Positions 11,763 to 24,300 of a stretch of DNA of 60,000 bases are shown here, in pieces. Both the position numbers and the translations under genes were made by a program. The notes beneath the pieces are model-generated. The model had not been told where the DNA came from. It made no database searches and worked only from the letters and a program-made list of their open reading frames with translations. This DNA is from Polytrichum commune. Lineage: Eukaryota > Streptophyta > Polytrichopsida > Polytrichales > Polytrichaceae. Numbering within the stretch: position 1 is the stretch's first letter; every line of letters begins with the position of its first letter. The stretch spans positions 47,990,001 to 48,050,000 of the forward strand of contig OX485804.1 of the NCBI GenBank assembly GCA_950295325.1. The letters run 5' to 3'.

Positions 11763-11948
11763 GGCCAGTTCACATGGTGTCCCAAATCCTAATGCCCAAG
11801 TCACTTGAGGTTGATCTGTGTAATCTCAAGTGTTGACAGCATGGAACTTGGGACTTACCACTTCACACGGGGTCCCAAGTCCTAAAGTTCCAAGTATGAC
11901 ATGGATGTCTACATGGCAACATTTTTTGGAAGTGAGTCTCGGGTCCCA
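11763..11948. mobile_element. truncated second copy of the Harbinger-like MITE
   Basis: Begins GGCCAGTTCACATGGTGTCC and follows the left half of the element at 11135 through AAGTATGACATGGATGTCTAC. It breaks off near GGGTCCCAGG, and the right end is missing. Both copies have the same orientation, about 630 bp apart. Confidence 0.65.
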
Positions 11949-12206
11949 GGGATGGACTTTTCATGCCACATACGAACTAACGTGGCTGTTAAAAAGGGAT
12001 ATTCTTTGAGTACTAGCATACATAAGGGAGAGGTGTTGTTTTTCTCTAGTGTATACATTTAAAAAGGCTATTAAGAATTTTGAAGTAAAGGTAGATGTAC
12101 AATAGAGGGCCCAACGGTATAGAGAAAATATTGATAATAAATGTGCTAGTTTCGTCATGTTTACCCTATTTCATCCAAATGATGTGTGTTGTAGGGTTAG
12201 ATTATT

Positions 12207-12688
12207 ATGAATAATGGATGAAAAACGTTCAATGACTTTCTCATTGAAAAGTGAAAGTGGATTACATATGCAATAAAGACCTATTGATTTCATGATTTAT
12301 GTTTTGTGTATGTAGTGGAGACGTAATCTCATTAGATTAAAAAAACTTAGCATAAATACATGAGTTCATTTTCTAACCTACCGTTAGTACGTATACATCT
12401 GAGGGGGTGGACTCTTCATTGGAAACCTATATGGCGTGCGTGGGTCACTATGAAATTAAAACCCTATATACAAGAAGTTTATAGAGAGAGAAAAATTTAT
12501 ACATACTAATGGCAGGCTAGAAAATGGACTCATGTATTCATACTAAGCTTTTTAATTTAATGCGATAAATGCCTCTAATACATATGCAAATTACAAATCA
12601 TGAACTAAATATGTTCTTTATTACATGTGAAATCCGCGTTCACTTTCTAATGAGAAAGTTATTGAACATATTTTTCATTCATAGCATG
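12207..12688. mobile_element. large fold-back element with ~188-bp arms
   Basis: The left arm 12207-12394 and the reverse complement of the right arm 12499-12688 match over their whole length with scattered mismatches. Shared blocks include AACTTTCTCATT versus GACTTTCTCATT, TTCATGATTT, AATACATGAGT and CATTTTCTA. A spacer of about 105 bp separates them. There is no coding capacity. It could be a non-autonomous DNA transposon; the class is not clear. Confidence 0.7.
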
Positions 12689-12694
12689 TAACTC

Positions 12695-13649
12695 AATGAC
12701 GGCATCAAACAAACAATTACAAGAGCAGAATAACTTAGTCACAATCTGGAGAGCAAAACTCAAGGGAGCCCATGAGCACTTCATGGGCCTCTAGCTTGTC
12801 CTGAAACCCAAATGCAAACCCTAAAAGGAATGCACAAGGGAATCATTGAGGACTATTACCATATGACAAAAATGAATGAAAATGTGATTTAAATGAGACT
12901 AACACGTCGATTAGAATATCAATATTTAGCCCACCTTGACTAGAAAATTAGTGTGGCCCACACTAGTCAGACTATTTGGTGCAGTTACAGATGAACTGGT
13001 TGAGTTTGAGAAATAACCGGTTCAAAGTTCAAGACTCCGGGAAATTCCCGGTCCATTTAGGGGAATTTTCAGAATATTCTTCAAATTAATGAAGAAAGAC
13101 CGACAGGTGTCAGGTCAAGTAACCGGTTGGTCTTGGAAACACTCGGATCTCGACCGATTCTGCTCTAGAATCTCCGCGGACACTGGCCTAGCTCAGGTGA
13201 CGCTTATCTCATCCTCCACTCCGACAAATGGCCACCTTCTTCGTTGGCTAACCAGTCTCGTGGATTCATCAAATTCGCATTCGCTCACTCCCCCACACAC
13301 ATCATCAGCATTCAAGCCTCCAAATCCACTCAAACCCAGAACCGTTGGCGTAACAAGTGTGCGCAGCACCCACAACTTCCACCCCTTGCTAGCTTTTGGG
13401 TGTTTTGTGCATCGGCATTGTTTCCGACGTCTGTCTTCTTCACCCATCACACTCTCGGAGCTCTATCTCTATCTCTATATCGCAGCCTGCAATTCTCGGG
13501 TGGAGCTCATTGAGAGGTTTAGTTGCACCCATCACCCACAAATTACATCTCTCCACAGTCTGGCATTCCAGTGTCCATATCCACATTTTTGAGAATGGGG
13601 TGTTGGTGAGGAAGAACGTAGGCAGCGTTCGAACCAATCTCGTGGTGTC
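12695..13649 (+). other. upstream region and leader of the STR10 gene
   Basis: About 950 bp between the fold-back element and the STR10 start. 13090-13640 is richer in C and in pyrimidine words (CTCTATCTCTATCTC near 13460) and is open in several overlapping frames on both strands. That is typical of a GC-richer promoter or leader, not of a gene. I recognise no protein here and chose the ATG at 13650 because only it continues in phase to the first donor site. Confidence 0.4.
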
Positions 13650-16355
13650 ATGTCACCAGCCATGGAGCTGGGATTAGGGCTAGGGTTGTGCATAAGGCCA
13701 GGAGCTGGGGTGAAGCGCTCTAGTTTGCAAGAAAGAGTAACCACACGACTTGGAGCCACCGGTCGCCAAGGGGTGCAATTGTTGCAGTCGAGGAGGAGAT
13801 CATATGGCACCTCCACCAAGCTCCGCTTCTCGCCTGAAGCGTCATTACGGGTAACTCATTCATTCATTCATTCACTCCTTCACTCGCTCATTGTGGATTC
13901 TTGTTCACAAGATTGTTCCGGAATCTCTACATGTGTGTTGCGTAATGTTTAGGTGCTTGAGCTTGAGCTTCGTCATAGCGCTGCCAGGCTGCTTTCCTTG
14001 TCTTTAGTTTTTGTGGTCAAGCTGAATCTATCTCCCGCTTCGGGAATGAAGCATATCGGGACCGTGACAATTCGACAGTTGTTTCTAAATTACTTCTGAT
14101 GCCTCTAATGGATTGATGATTTGTTACTAAAAAAAGATTCAGAGCGACAGGCTTGGGGAGAGGGCGTTGAGAGAAATCCATTGTTACCATTTTGTGTCCG
14201 AATTAGGCAAGGTTACACTGCCGGATGTCGTAATTAGAGGCAAAATTCTCCTAAAAGCAGGGGTAGACTTTCAAATGTCATCTTTACAACCTGATTCGGA
14301 TTGGAGCTGCTAAAACACCATTTCTAAGCACCAGCATTCTTTTGGAGTTGATTTTCTTATTGTAAGCATTTTTAACACTCTAGATTCTAAGGAACTTCAT
14401 AAATTCTTCTTCGAAGTGATAACCACTACGTAGGGATTCTGGATGGCGACTCACCCCTTGCTTTCGAGGAATGGCTTCTAATTGGTGAAAAAAACATCGA
14501 CATTTGAAAGTATGAACTCTTTCTAATTCAGACACAAATCGTCACAATTAATACCTCTTTCTGAAACAGCAAATGATATATAACATCGAAAGTGATGTAG
14601 AAACAACTGTTGTAAGGGGGACCTGGGCTGGTGCCCCTAGTACCTTATATATTTAGACACTTTACTTGACGAAATAAAAAATATCATCATGCCCTATCAA
14701 CATTTTTCAAGAATATAATAATTTTGTGCCGAATCTAATAAGACACTAAGTTATGTGGGTGTTATTAGGTTAGTTTTTCTTGTGCTCCATCTTCTATTGA
14801 TCAAATTTACATTTTCAAATTTGTCTTGCACTAGCAAATCTATGATGATGGGACATCGACAGAATCCAGATTGAAAATTGGACCTACTTGATGTAGACCT
14901 CCTTGGTTATCAGATGTGCATGTTTGTTGATTCCTTAACTGAAGACATAGGTCCTCCCAATTGTGTTCGCTATTGAGTGTGGAGTAGTTAATATAACTTG
15001 AAACAGTAATCCAATGATCAATCTCTTTGAAACATCATGTGTCTTTATGGTGTTTGTTTTGTGATCCTTATCTAACCACACACCAATCGAATTACAGGTG
15101 TCCAATTAAGAAAAGTAACTGAATAACACACCTGCATACCTTATGGGTATTGCAGGAAATTGAGCAAATGGTTCGGTCAGGAGAGATTCCGAGCATTCAG
15201 CCCCGGGATGTGAAGCCCCTTCTCACAGTTGAGGGTCCATCCCACAAATTACTCGATGTGCGACCCGTGTGGGAGCACGAGAAAGCGTCTGTGGCCGGAT
15301 CGCTTCACGTGCCCCTTTTTATTGAAGATGCCAAAACAGACCCTACGACGCTGCTGAAGAAATGGATTCAGATGGGCTATGGTGGCATGTGGCTAGGCCA
15401 GCGGCTCACCATGCTCAACCAGGATTTCGTCACACAAGTTGAGCAGGCTGTGCCCAGTAAGAACCAGAAGATTGTGATTGCGTGCGGCGAAGGCTTAAGG
15501 TATGGGACTTTCTCTTTGGTTTTCAATTTGCTCATTTTTATCCCAATTTCAGAAATAAAGCTACACTAATTATGAACTATATAATGGATGCAAGGAGCCT
15601 TGCCACAGGCTGTAGTAGGCAGTCAACCTAGGTGGCAGCACTGTAAGTACTAGGTGCTCATTACAACTGACAGCAAGGCGACATGTGTCCAAACCCGGAC
15701 ACACCAATCAACCATCACAAGGTAGATAACGTGCAACTACTACATAGTTAACATAAGAGAGAGAAGACATCAACCTTGGGCCAGCATGGAAAAAAGACGC
15801 TTAAACGTTAACACGAGATATATTACATTGACGACCTTGATTGTCCAATGCCATCTTTCATTTAGTTTCAAAGGTCATGAATGCGCACATGACCCAACAG
15901 CTCCCTACCCCAATTCCCCTAGCCTTATCCCCAGTTTTCATACCCCTTATTGCCCCTTGCTCTTGTTAGTTGCTGCTAATAAATTTCCAATGCTTTATGT
16001 GTAGGGCTCCCCTCATGAATGACACCAATTGGAACAAGGCCCACACATACACACATTTTTATTTTTAATTGTTTCTTCCTGAAGAGACCTAAAGTGTGGA
16101 AATCAAGCCAAATAATCATGGTGGAATTTTTGCAGGTCTATGATGGCTATTGAGGAGCTGCGGAATGCAGGGTATACGGAGTTAGCATGGTTGGTAGGTG
16201 GTTTCAACAATGTGCGAGATGGAGACTTGAATACCATCGAAAATGGCACGAAATTGCAATGGGCCACTGTGGGCGGTGCATCTGAGTACTTGTTAAGATT
16301 TGCAGTGTTGGTGTCTGGTCTCCTGAACTCAATAGCAGGCTCAAACAACAAATGA
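13650..16355 (+). CDS. STR10: chloroplast-type rhodanese-like protein (STR10 type)
   Basis: Three exons, 13650-13850, 15156-15499 and 16136-16355, all GT-AG with phases 0 and 2 agreeing; 254 aa. Residues 1-67 are rich in Ser, Arg and Gly with few acids, as in a plastid (or mitochondrial) targeting peptide. The rhodanese fold follows with LLDVRPVWEHEKASVAGSLH (Asp101-Arg103). The active-site loop CGEGLRS carries the catalytic-type Cys177. WLVGGFNNV then forms the usual Gly-Gly strand after the loop. The tail has a hydrophobic stretch (LLRFAVLVSGLL) that may touch a membrane. The pattern RPVWE...SLHVPLF...LLKKWI...GQRLTMLN is what I remember of plant STR10; the substrate of that family is unsettled. 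A second Met at codon 5 could also serve as start. The gene ends about 2 kb from the convergent EXO70. Confidence 0.85.
14890..15120 (+). repeat. dispersed repeat, copy in STR10 intron 1
   Basis: Contains ATAGGTCCTCCCAATTGTGT, GACTATTGAGTG-like and GTGTCTTTATGGTGTTTG words in the same order as three copies in or near EXO70 (18560-18900, 18970-19260, 23530-23830). Similarity is partial, about 70-75% by eye. Class unknown, non-coding. Confidence 0.55.
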
Positions 16356-17189
16356 GGAATTTTCCGATGCACAATACTCTTAGATTGATCACATTCCAAG
16401 AGCATGTCTGCCTATCCATTCTCACCTAGTTGGTATTTGACTTGCATGCTTTTGTGTAACATTTCCTAGTCTAGACTTTATCTAAGGTACATGTGCCTAT
16501 TGTGGAAACTTCCAACTCCACAATTTAATCTGGCCATTGGATCATCAAGCAGGATTAATTCATTATGCTAGCAATTTTGAATGAGGGAGAATGCCACTGA
16601 GAAATATAGCAATTTGAGTTGAAATGCTCTTGGGATCTCCAATCAAAGTGAAATTTCATGATTCATAAAGTAGTCGTGTAGGGGGGCCATTTCAAGGTTC
16701 ACTAGTGCTTAGAAGGACATTTTTGTGTGCCATTCAGGTGTCAAACAGTGTAAAGAACAGCTTGTTACATTCAAACAAGCATGTCTTGTTTTTAAACCTT
16801 TGCACATGAGACACATTGGATGTAAGGTAGTCGCCCTTAAGTGGTTGCAAAATAAGATTTGCTCCTTCAATTGGATTCAGTCCCAAAGTTGTTTTGAATC
16901 TTCTTTAATTACCAACGTCAAATTCCATGAATGAAGATAGACGTATGCTCTGAAGCTATGCAACTAAGCCCAGAATGGCTCAATCAGTATCAATGAATAT
17001 TCAAAAGTGATGCAGCCAGGACCCAAGTGCATTTGGATTAGTGAGTGAAAATCAAAATAGACAAGGCTATATTTGGATGACTGTTCATCAACTAAGGTCA
17101 ACGTGCTTAATTCGGATTACTTATTTTAATTGGACAGCTATTTTTGAGTGATATGGCTCCAAGACCGGATACTGAATAGAAATGTGTTC
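16356..17189. other. 3' flank of STR10, no gene
   Basis: No coding region seen. A 40-60 bp stretch near 16498-16550 (GAAACTTCCAACTCCACAA, then TGGCCATTGGAT) also occurs next to the fold-back element near 45250-45300, so it is a small dispersed repeat. Confidence 0.5.
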
Positions 17190-17470
17190 AAAAGAGATTG
17201 GACTACGTGCTCAAAGTATGAAAATCATTTTAGGCTCATCATTGAGCACAAGATTCTTCACTACAATAATGAATGACATTCATATGAGCTCCAAAAATTA
17301 CGAGGAAAGTGGTTATTACCTCAATTTGGACTTGGTTGCCATCTCGTATCAATCGCATGTTTCATATCCTAGGAGAAGTGAGCTAGTCGGAAACAGTAAC
17401 CATTTAAGACCCATCTACCTTAATATAGAAAAAATAGAGCATTTTGTATGCAAGACATTAGACCAAGTAG
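17190..17470. repeat. dispersed repeat, copy 1 of a three-copy family
   Basis: Shares CATGTTTCAT and AGTAACCATTTAAGACCC (followed by ATCTACC) with 44215-44520, and more weakly resembles 33800-34170. The apparent ORF here is not shared between copies, so I treat it as non-coding. Confidence 0.5.
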
Positions 17471-17969
17471 TTTAATATATGCATTTTGAAGTGCTCACAC
17501 CCTGAACCAGCAATTTGATTGCTTTCTAGGCATCTAAAGTGTTGAGTCTGGAACCATTTCAATTGGGCTTGGGCATTCAACCAGATCCAAAAATACTTTG
17601 CAAAATAAAACTACCTAAGGGTATTATTTTGCTAAGCACAAACTTAACACCCATTTGCAAAGAGGCACAGCTCATCAAGCAGGACAGATATGCAGAGATG
17701 AAGATTCAAAAAAGAAAATCAAAATAATAGGAATCAAAATCAATTTCTAATAATTACAAATAAATTTAAAGATGCGGTCATTCTCCCATGTTGCTTCATG
17801 CAACTGTACAGTAAGCAACAAAGTTGTCCTGGGCATCTATACTTCTCTTTTGCACATGGGACTACACAAAATAAATCGCAAATATGTCTGAAAAATTTAT
17901 GCACTATCCAATGTGGTCTAGTGTGAAGTATACGCAGCTACAAGATGTACCTGTTTCTGGTTGAATTGG

Positions 17970-18008
17970 AAGAAGAAAAAGAAAAAGAAAAAAAAAAAAA
18001 AAAAAAAG
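17970..18008. repeat. A-rich tract
   Basis: GAA and AAAAAG words running into about 19 consecutive A between the convergent genes. It could be the tail of a retroposed copy; nothing recognisable precedes it. Confidence 0.7.
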
Positions 18009-18327
18009 GAATGGTATGGCTATGATAGCAAATTTTCTGTTTTCCAAGTTGTCATTTTATCTGGGTATGACTCGGCCCCTTTCCCCAACTGTTCTATTGA
18101 ATAGAAAAGCTCTCTACCCTTTACTCGGTGATCTCTACATTTGATAAAACCTGCACTAGAAATATCACAAGGTAATGATTGAGGATGCAATTGATCTCTA
18201 ATCTGGAAGGGGCTATGTACCTGAATAAGAAATATCACCATTGATAAGATTGGGAATGTGAATTGCATTCACAAGGGTATCGCTATGAATACACTGTCAA
18301 AGTTTTGTGCCAGTCAAAATGCATGCG

Positions 18328-21300
18328 CTACCGCACAACTGTTCCTGGTTGTCCTGGTTGTCCCGGTTGCCGCGGCTGTCGAGACTTGCCTTCAAATAAC
18401 TCATTGAGCATGCGCTCCAAATCATCAGGCGTGTATTTCACATACTTGTTCAGGCTTTTACCCGCTTCAATGTAGCTGCTGCAAGATGACACACAGACAA
18501 CAAAAGATATGTGAACATAGGGAGGCACTTTCTTTGAGAGATAAGGTAAGTGAGTTTTAAACAGACTTTTCATAAGATAAGAAACACAAAATTATTGCGA
18601 GATGATTAGCAAATCCAAATTGTGCATGTAGCCACCTTCCTCATAATTTTTGGAGCTTGTATAAAAACCCTATTTGTTGACAAAGTGAAGATTCTCTGTG
18701 TTATTGAATGATCATATAGGTCCCTCCAATTATGTTGACTATGGCATCTAGAATGGTTAACAAAATTTCAGCATTTACTCTTTTCAACACACATCTTTTT
18801 GATGTCTCTTCTTAAATTCACGCCCAACTATACACACTCAAATATAGAAGTCCATTTAAGACCAGACATTGAATTGGGCACATCTACCTTAGAGGCAGAT
18901 GGGCTAAGTATATAAACATATATACCCCAAACCCTAATCCAGCAAATGATTTACTTTTCTGATTAGCCCTCTTCTCCTAGAATATTAAACATATGATTAG
19001 TACAAGATGATTAGCAAATTTAGTCAAAGCCATAGCCATTTTCCCTGTATGAATAACTTATTCCTCATCAGAGTGAAGATTATCTTTCCTCTTAAATGAT
19101 CATATAGGTCCCCCCAACTATGTTGACTATTGAGTGTAGACTAGTGTAACATTTTTAATGCACATAGCCCAATCTCTTTAAAACATATGATGTTTGTTTG
19201 GTGTTTGTTCTAAGATCCACACCTAACCACAAACCATCCAATCTTGAAAAATTGAGTCATGGTAGTGACGAGGTAGGTATTGAGTGCCTAGTACAGCCCA
19301 TGGCAGGGAATACGTGTCCATTAGCCACTTGCTATAGCTTGTTTACTTTAAAATTGTGGCCCTTCGTAAGAATTCGTAATTACAGGAGGTTGGATTGATG
19401 AGATTTATTGTTACCTGTAACGCTTGAGGAAAGAGCGATACGCAGGTAGAACAACCTCCTGAACTTGAAGCCGGACTGCGTCTCGGAGGTCATTGTCAGG
19501 AATCGTCCATTGGGTTTGGCGTTGGTATAAATCATCAAAAGTTAAGCTGAAGCCTTTCAACCTGCAAAATAATCAACAACAGTGTCATGGTTATTGTCAA
19601 ACCAAAGGCCAAGATCAAAAGAACTTTCTCAAAGAACATCACTTCAGTGACAGATATTTAAACTGCTGAAATTTCTCCCTTTTTTAAAATTTACCCAGCT
19701 ACAGATTTTACGTTTTGAGCTTCAATCTGGATGTAGGTAAGGGTGAACAATTTCCCCCATTTTGTTAAGGCTAAAAGTATCATTATATTAAGGCTCTTGC
19801 AGAGTTTCTCGTAATTCATAAGCATTTTTTAAAAAAATTTTAAATTTTGGGGGGGGGGGGGGGGTTCAAGAATACAATTTTTCAACTCTGAAACAAATTT
19901 GCTCTGAGTAAAAAGATGCCCACCTTTCCTTAAGTTGTGATTTAGAAACGCCACTCTGCATACTGGAACCACCCATGTCACTTGAGCCACCACCTGATCC
20001 GGTAATATATTGCAGAACCTGTCAGGTAACATTTATTAATACAAAGATTTAAAATATTTCATAGGATACTCCCAAATGATGGTACTTTCACATGTCTGCA
20101 ACCCTCAGCCTTTAGCCTACTAATAGCTCATTGTTGCCAAGTATCTAGCATATTTTAACAACTTCTTAGTGCTCGTAATTTAAACGGACAAAATCTACAT
20201 TTTAAGCTGTTGTGTAAGACACCTGGTGTAGTTTTTGACCCAAACCTCTTATGTTCAATATAAAGGTTTGAGGTGAAATTCAACTGCTTCACACTCCTTG
20301 GTATATTGATACAGGCTCTTCACTGGACTATTACCAGAACAACAGTAGAACAAACAACCCAGAAATGTGCACATTGAAAAATCCCAAAATTTCGAAGCTG
20401 AAATAATTTTCATATCAGAATTCCTGTCATTAAAAGCTCACCTTATTCCAGGCAGCTCTCTGATAAGACGTTGCATGCTGCTGGACTATTCGCCTTTGCC
20501 TTTGTACCCAGTCATCACCCAACATATCCTTTGCTTCTGACCTGCACATGCCAAAAATCATTTTTATATAGTACAACAATAGAGTTATCTTTTAGCTAAA
20601 TGGGAATTTTCATAGGGTTTAGGGTCCCCTATGAATTTCCAGTTGTTGTTTTGTATACAATATCAATAATTTATTTCCGCTTGTGGTGCATGCTCAGAGG
20701 TAATGTTTGAATTTGAATGAAGAGAAACCTGTTTTGGTTCATTGAGGGCCAAACTCATTTTAGCACCTCTTGGCATGCCAAAATGAGTTTGACCCTCAAT
20801 GAACTGATATAGATTGTTCTTTGCTCAAACCTCCACACTACCTCTGAGCATGCACCAAAAACTTACCAATCATGGAGGGTGTTGTATGCAAATCAACAAT
20901 CATGTGCAAAACTCCCAACAAAAAGTCAAGTTGAGTTGGAAAATAACTCTACTAGTGCAAAATTTAACACCAGGTGAGATTATCTGATTTTTTACAAACG
21001 ACCTTCAGGCAGACATTTCAGACATGTCAAGAAAGCATCATCATCACTCCTGGTTGAAATGCATACCTACGAACAGACTTCACCATGTAATGTATGTTGT
21101 TCATCAAGAACAAATGAGAAATCGCAAGGTCTTTGTACAACTTTGCTTTGCCCTCTAAATTGCTTTGCAAGACCTGCATTATGCGCATAGTTGCCGATGC
21201 CAAATATGATGGGCTCCTCTCCTCCATTTCGCCTTCAGAAAAGAGCTCATTTAATGTGTTCTGATAACTGCTATCAAAGACTCCACGAAAGAGTGAGTAT

Positions 21301-24300
21301 ATTAAGTACAGTAAGCAAAGTAAGGTCCATTTGGTCAGTAACATAAGATAAACAGCCATGTTGTCGAGTGCCATTTCAAAATAATGAGATACTATGGGTT
21401 CAAGGAGATATCAGTACCAAATCTTAATAAACATTCTTAAGTAGCCTATTTAGGTTCCATTGCAAATGGAATAATTCTTAGGTAATCCGGGTAATTTAAA
21501 AATGATTCCATTTGGAACACACCTCTTCAATTGAATATTGATAACTGGAACTGGGTTTGAACTTACTCCAAAAGGAATTTGACATAATTGATGACGTAAC
21601 TAGTGAGCATATGAACAGTCCCATCAGGAACCACTGACTTTGTTGAATCTTTGTCAACAGCATCCTCAAAATCTGCAAATGTGTCTTTTGCAGTTTGGCC
21701 CAACCTCTTTATTAGACCTGTGGCAGCATCCTGCATGCCTGTAGCTGCCTCACCTGCAAAGACAACCTCAATCTGCCATAGAAAAAAGATAGTGAGACAG
21801 ATATATTATCGTACTACTCCTGCACATTAATAACAACGTCAATATGTAATAAGCCAGCAAATTATAACCTTGATTAATAAATAAGAAGGAAACACAGGAA
21901 AATTGAGCTAACCTCAGGTTGCAGATCACGCATAGTCTCATACATGTCAAGAAGCACAAACAGCTTCTCAGGGGTTTTTTTACTCTTGGCTATGGCTTCC
22001 CCGAAACTTAAAAGCATGTGCAGGCTTGAATCAGTCACATCTGCAAAGCATTTCTCCCTGTGTGGATCAAGTCGAAACCAGATTTGGTCACACAATTTGC
22101 GCTCGGCTGCAAACAGCAGCTTCACCTGCAGACATAACATTACAATTATGACTTCAGAGTTGCAAAATATATGCTCTTGTTGGGACAAATGAGGGATTTT
22201 AGTTTCCAGTTAAATAAAATCCACAGTTATAAGTAGCATGACATCAGCACAGTAACACATGACCTCAAGGCAAATCCTTACTATATTAGAGATATCCTCT
22301 AACTTGACAGGACTTTTGGTTGAAAGTTGGTTCTTTTGAATACAACACCTTCCATGTTTGGTAAGTTTTTGGGTGCATGCTCGGAGGTAGTGTGAAGGTT
22401 TGAACTAAGAACATTCAACATTGGTTCATTGAGGATAAAACTCATACAGGCATACCAAGAGGTGCTAAAAAGAGTTTGGCCCCTCCATGAGCCAAAATAG
22501 GATGCTCTACATTCAAAATCAAACACTACCCCCAAGCATGCACCACAAGTGGAAAGAAATTATTGATATTGTTTGCAAACAACCAATTGAAATTCATAGG
22601 GGAACAACTCTTGACAAAAAGCCCCTTGAGTTGAAGGATAAATTATTGTGATAAAGGATGTCTGATTATAGGTAGAAACCCTTATCTTCATCAATTCAAA
22701 TATAGACACAACTGAGCACATTTAGTAAACACACAGGATCAAAGGCTTACAGCGATACGCATATACTGAAGCCAGCTTGTGATCTTGCCCTCGAGTGATT
22801 CCCATGGCAATTTTGCAACATCATCTTTGCCTAATTTTTCTACCCCAAGCTTGCGTAACGTTTGCTCCAGGGTTGATGCCCTCACATCCCTGTTTCCAAG
22901 ACACCATAAAGTTTATTAGCCTGACAAGCATAGGCACCCATAACTAAGTTCCACTGAAACCAGATGAAACTCCTAACATAACCTTGCAAAAAGTTTTTCT
23001 AGTCAAGTTCTGCCAAAGACTGGCGCCCGCCTTATGACCCCCAAAAAAACCCATAGATCCATCGCAATTCAATCAGATGAATGAAAAACAACTTGGTTTG
23101 GAACGTGGTATCAAACTGTGCATTTACCTGTAGATCTTCAGACATTGTTGGTGTTGGCCAGAAGCAACCAAACGTTGTGCCATTTCACTCAATTGAGGGA
23201 CAATCCTTGGTGGTATCAGGATTGGAAGAACTAACGGATTCGCAGCCTTATCATTGTGTGGGGTATTTGTTAGCAACAGCTTCACCTCTTCTCCATCATT
23301 TCCAGGAGTTGCTTGTGGCAAATCCAGCTGCTTTCCTTGGCTTGGCACGGCTTCGGTCAGTCGGGCAGGATCGGCTGGTTTACTGCGCAAAAGAAGAGAA
23401 AATCAACCTACTGAATACCGGACAATTGCCACCAGGACAGAAACAGATACCCACAAGGTATTCATCTCTAACATATGAGGGCCTAAAAATGGACACCTTT
23501 AGCCCTGCACCCACTTCTCTGTAAGATATGAAACACGCAATTATTATGAGATGATCAGCAAATCCAAATCAAGGCCGTAGCCATTCTCCTCATAAATTTT
23601 ATTGGGGGAACCTAGATTATGTTTCTTTTTACAATGATATCTAGGTCCCCTTGATAATTTTGACTATTGAGCCTAAAATTGTTAACAAATTTTGAGCGTG
23701 TAGTCCAATCTCTTTTAACCATGTGTCTTTTTGGCGTCCATTCTTAAATCCACACCTAACCAGACACCACTTAAATATAGATGTCCAATTAAGATACATA
23801 ACCAACTTAGCCCCACTCACATTAGACCACTAGAGGTCATGAGATATCTACATTCCACTCTGAAGGTGCTTTTACACACACAACTACTCAGTAGTTGCAG
23901 TTGTAGTTTGGGCTCACTTTCAACCACAGCTACGCACAATTTATTTCGTTTATTCAAATGGATTTGACCTCAACGATTGTTCCTCCTATTGGTGCAATTC
24001 GTGGAGCAGAGAAAAACAATTTATAGTTTCTAGTGGAAAACTTGTGAAGAGTAATTGCTTCCTACAAATCCTCTTCCATGCTTTGGCCTTGAAGTTCTCT
24101 CCTGGTGCCACATAGTAGCTACAGACTTAACAGAACCAAAGAAAGTAAACTACAACCATCACAACTACTCCTAACTACACCTTGTATCATGGTTGGGCAA
24201 GGTAGAATAGTTGTAGTTGTGGTTGTCATCAATGCACCACATTAACCCCCACAAATAGAACCAAAGAGAGTAAGCTAAACCATCCACCACCAAAACAGTG

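Noticed and set aside
13089-13592. 167-codon plus-strand ORF before STR10
   Set aside because: Several overlapping frames on both strands are open here because of base composition. No family motif, and it does not splice in phase to STR10.
9538-13649. Kinesin motor expected if the first gene were KCBP
   Set aside because: No P-loop or switch-like peptide was seen on the plus strand before STR10, so the gene is treated as motorless.
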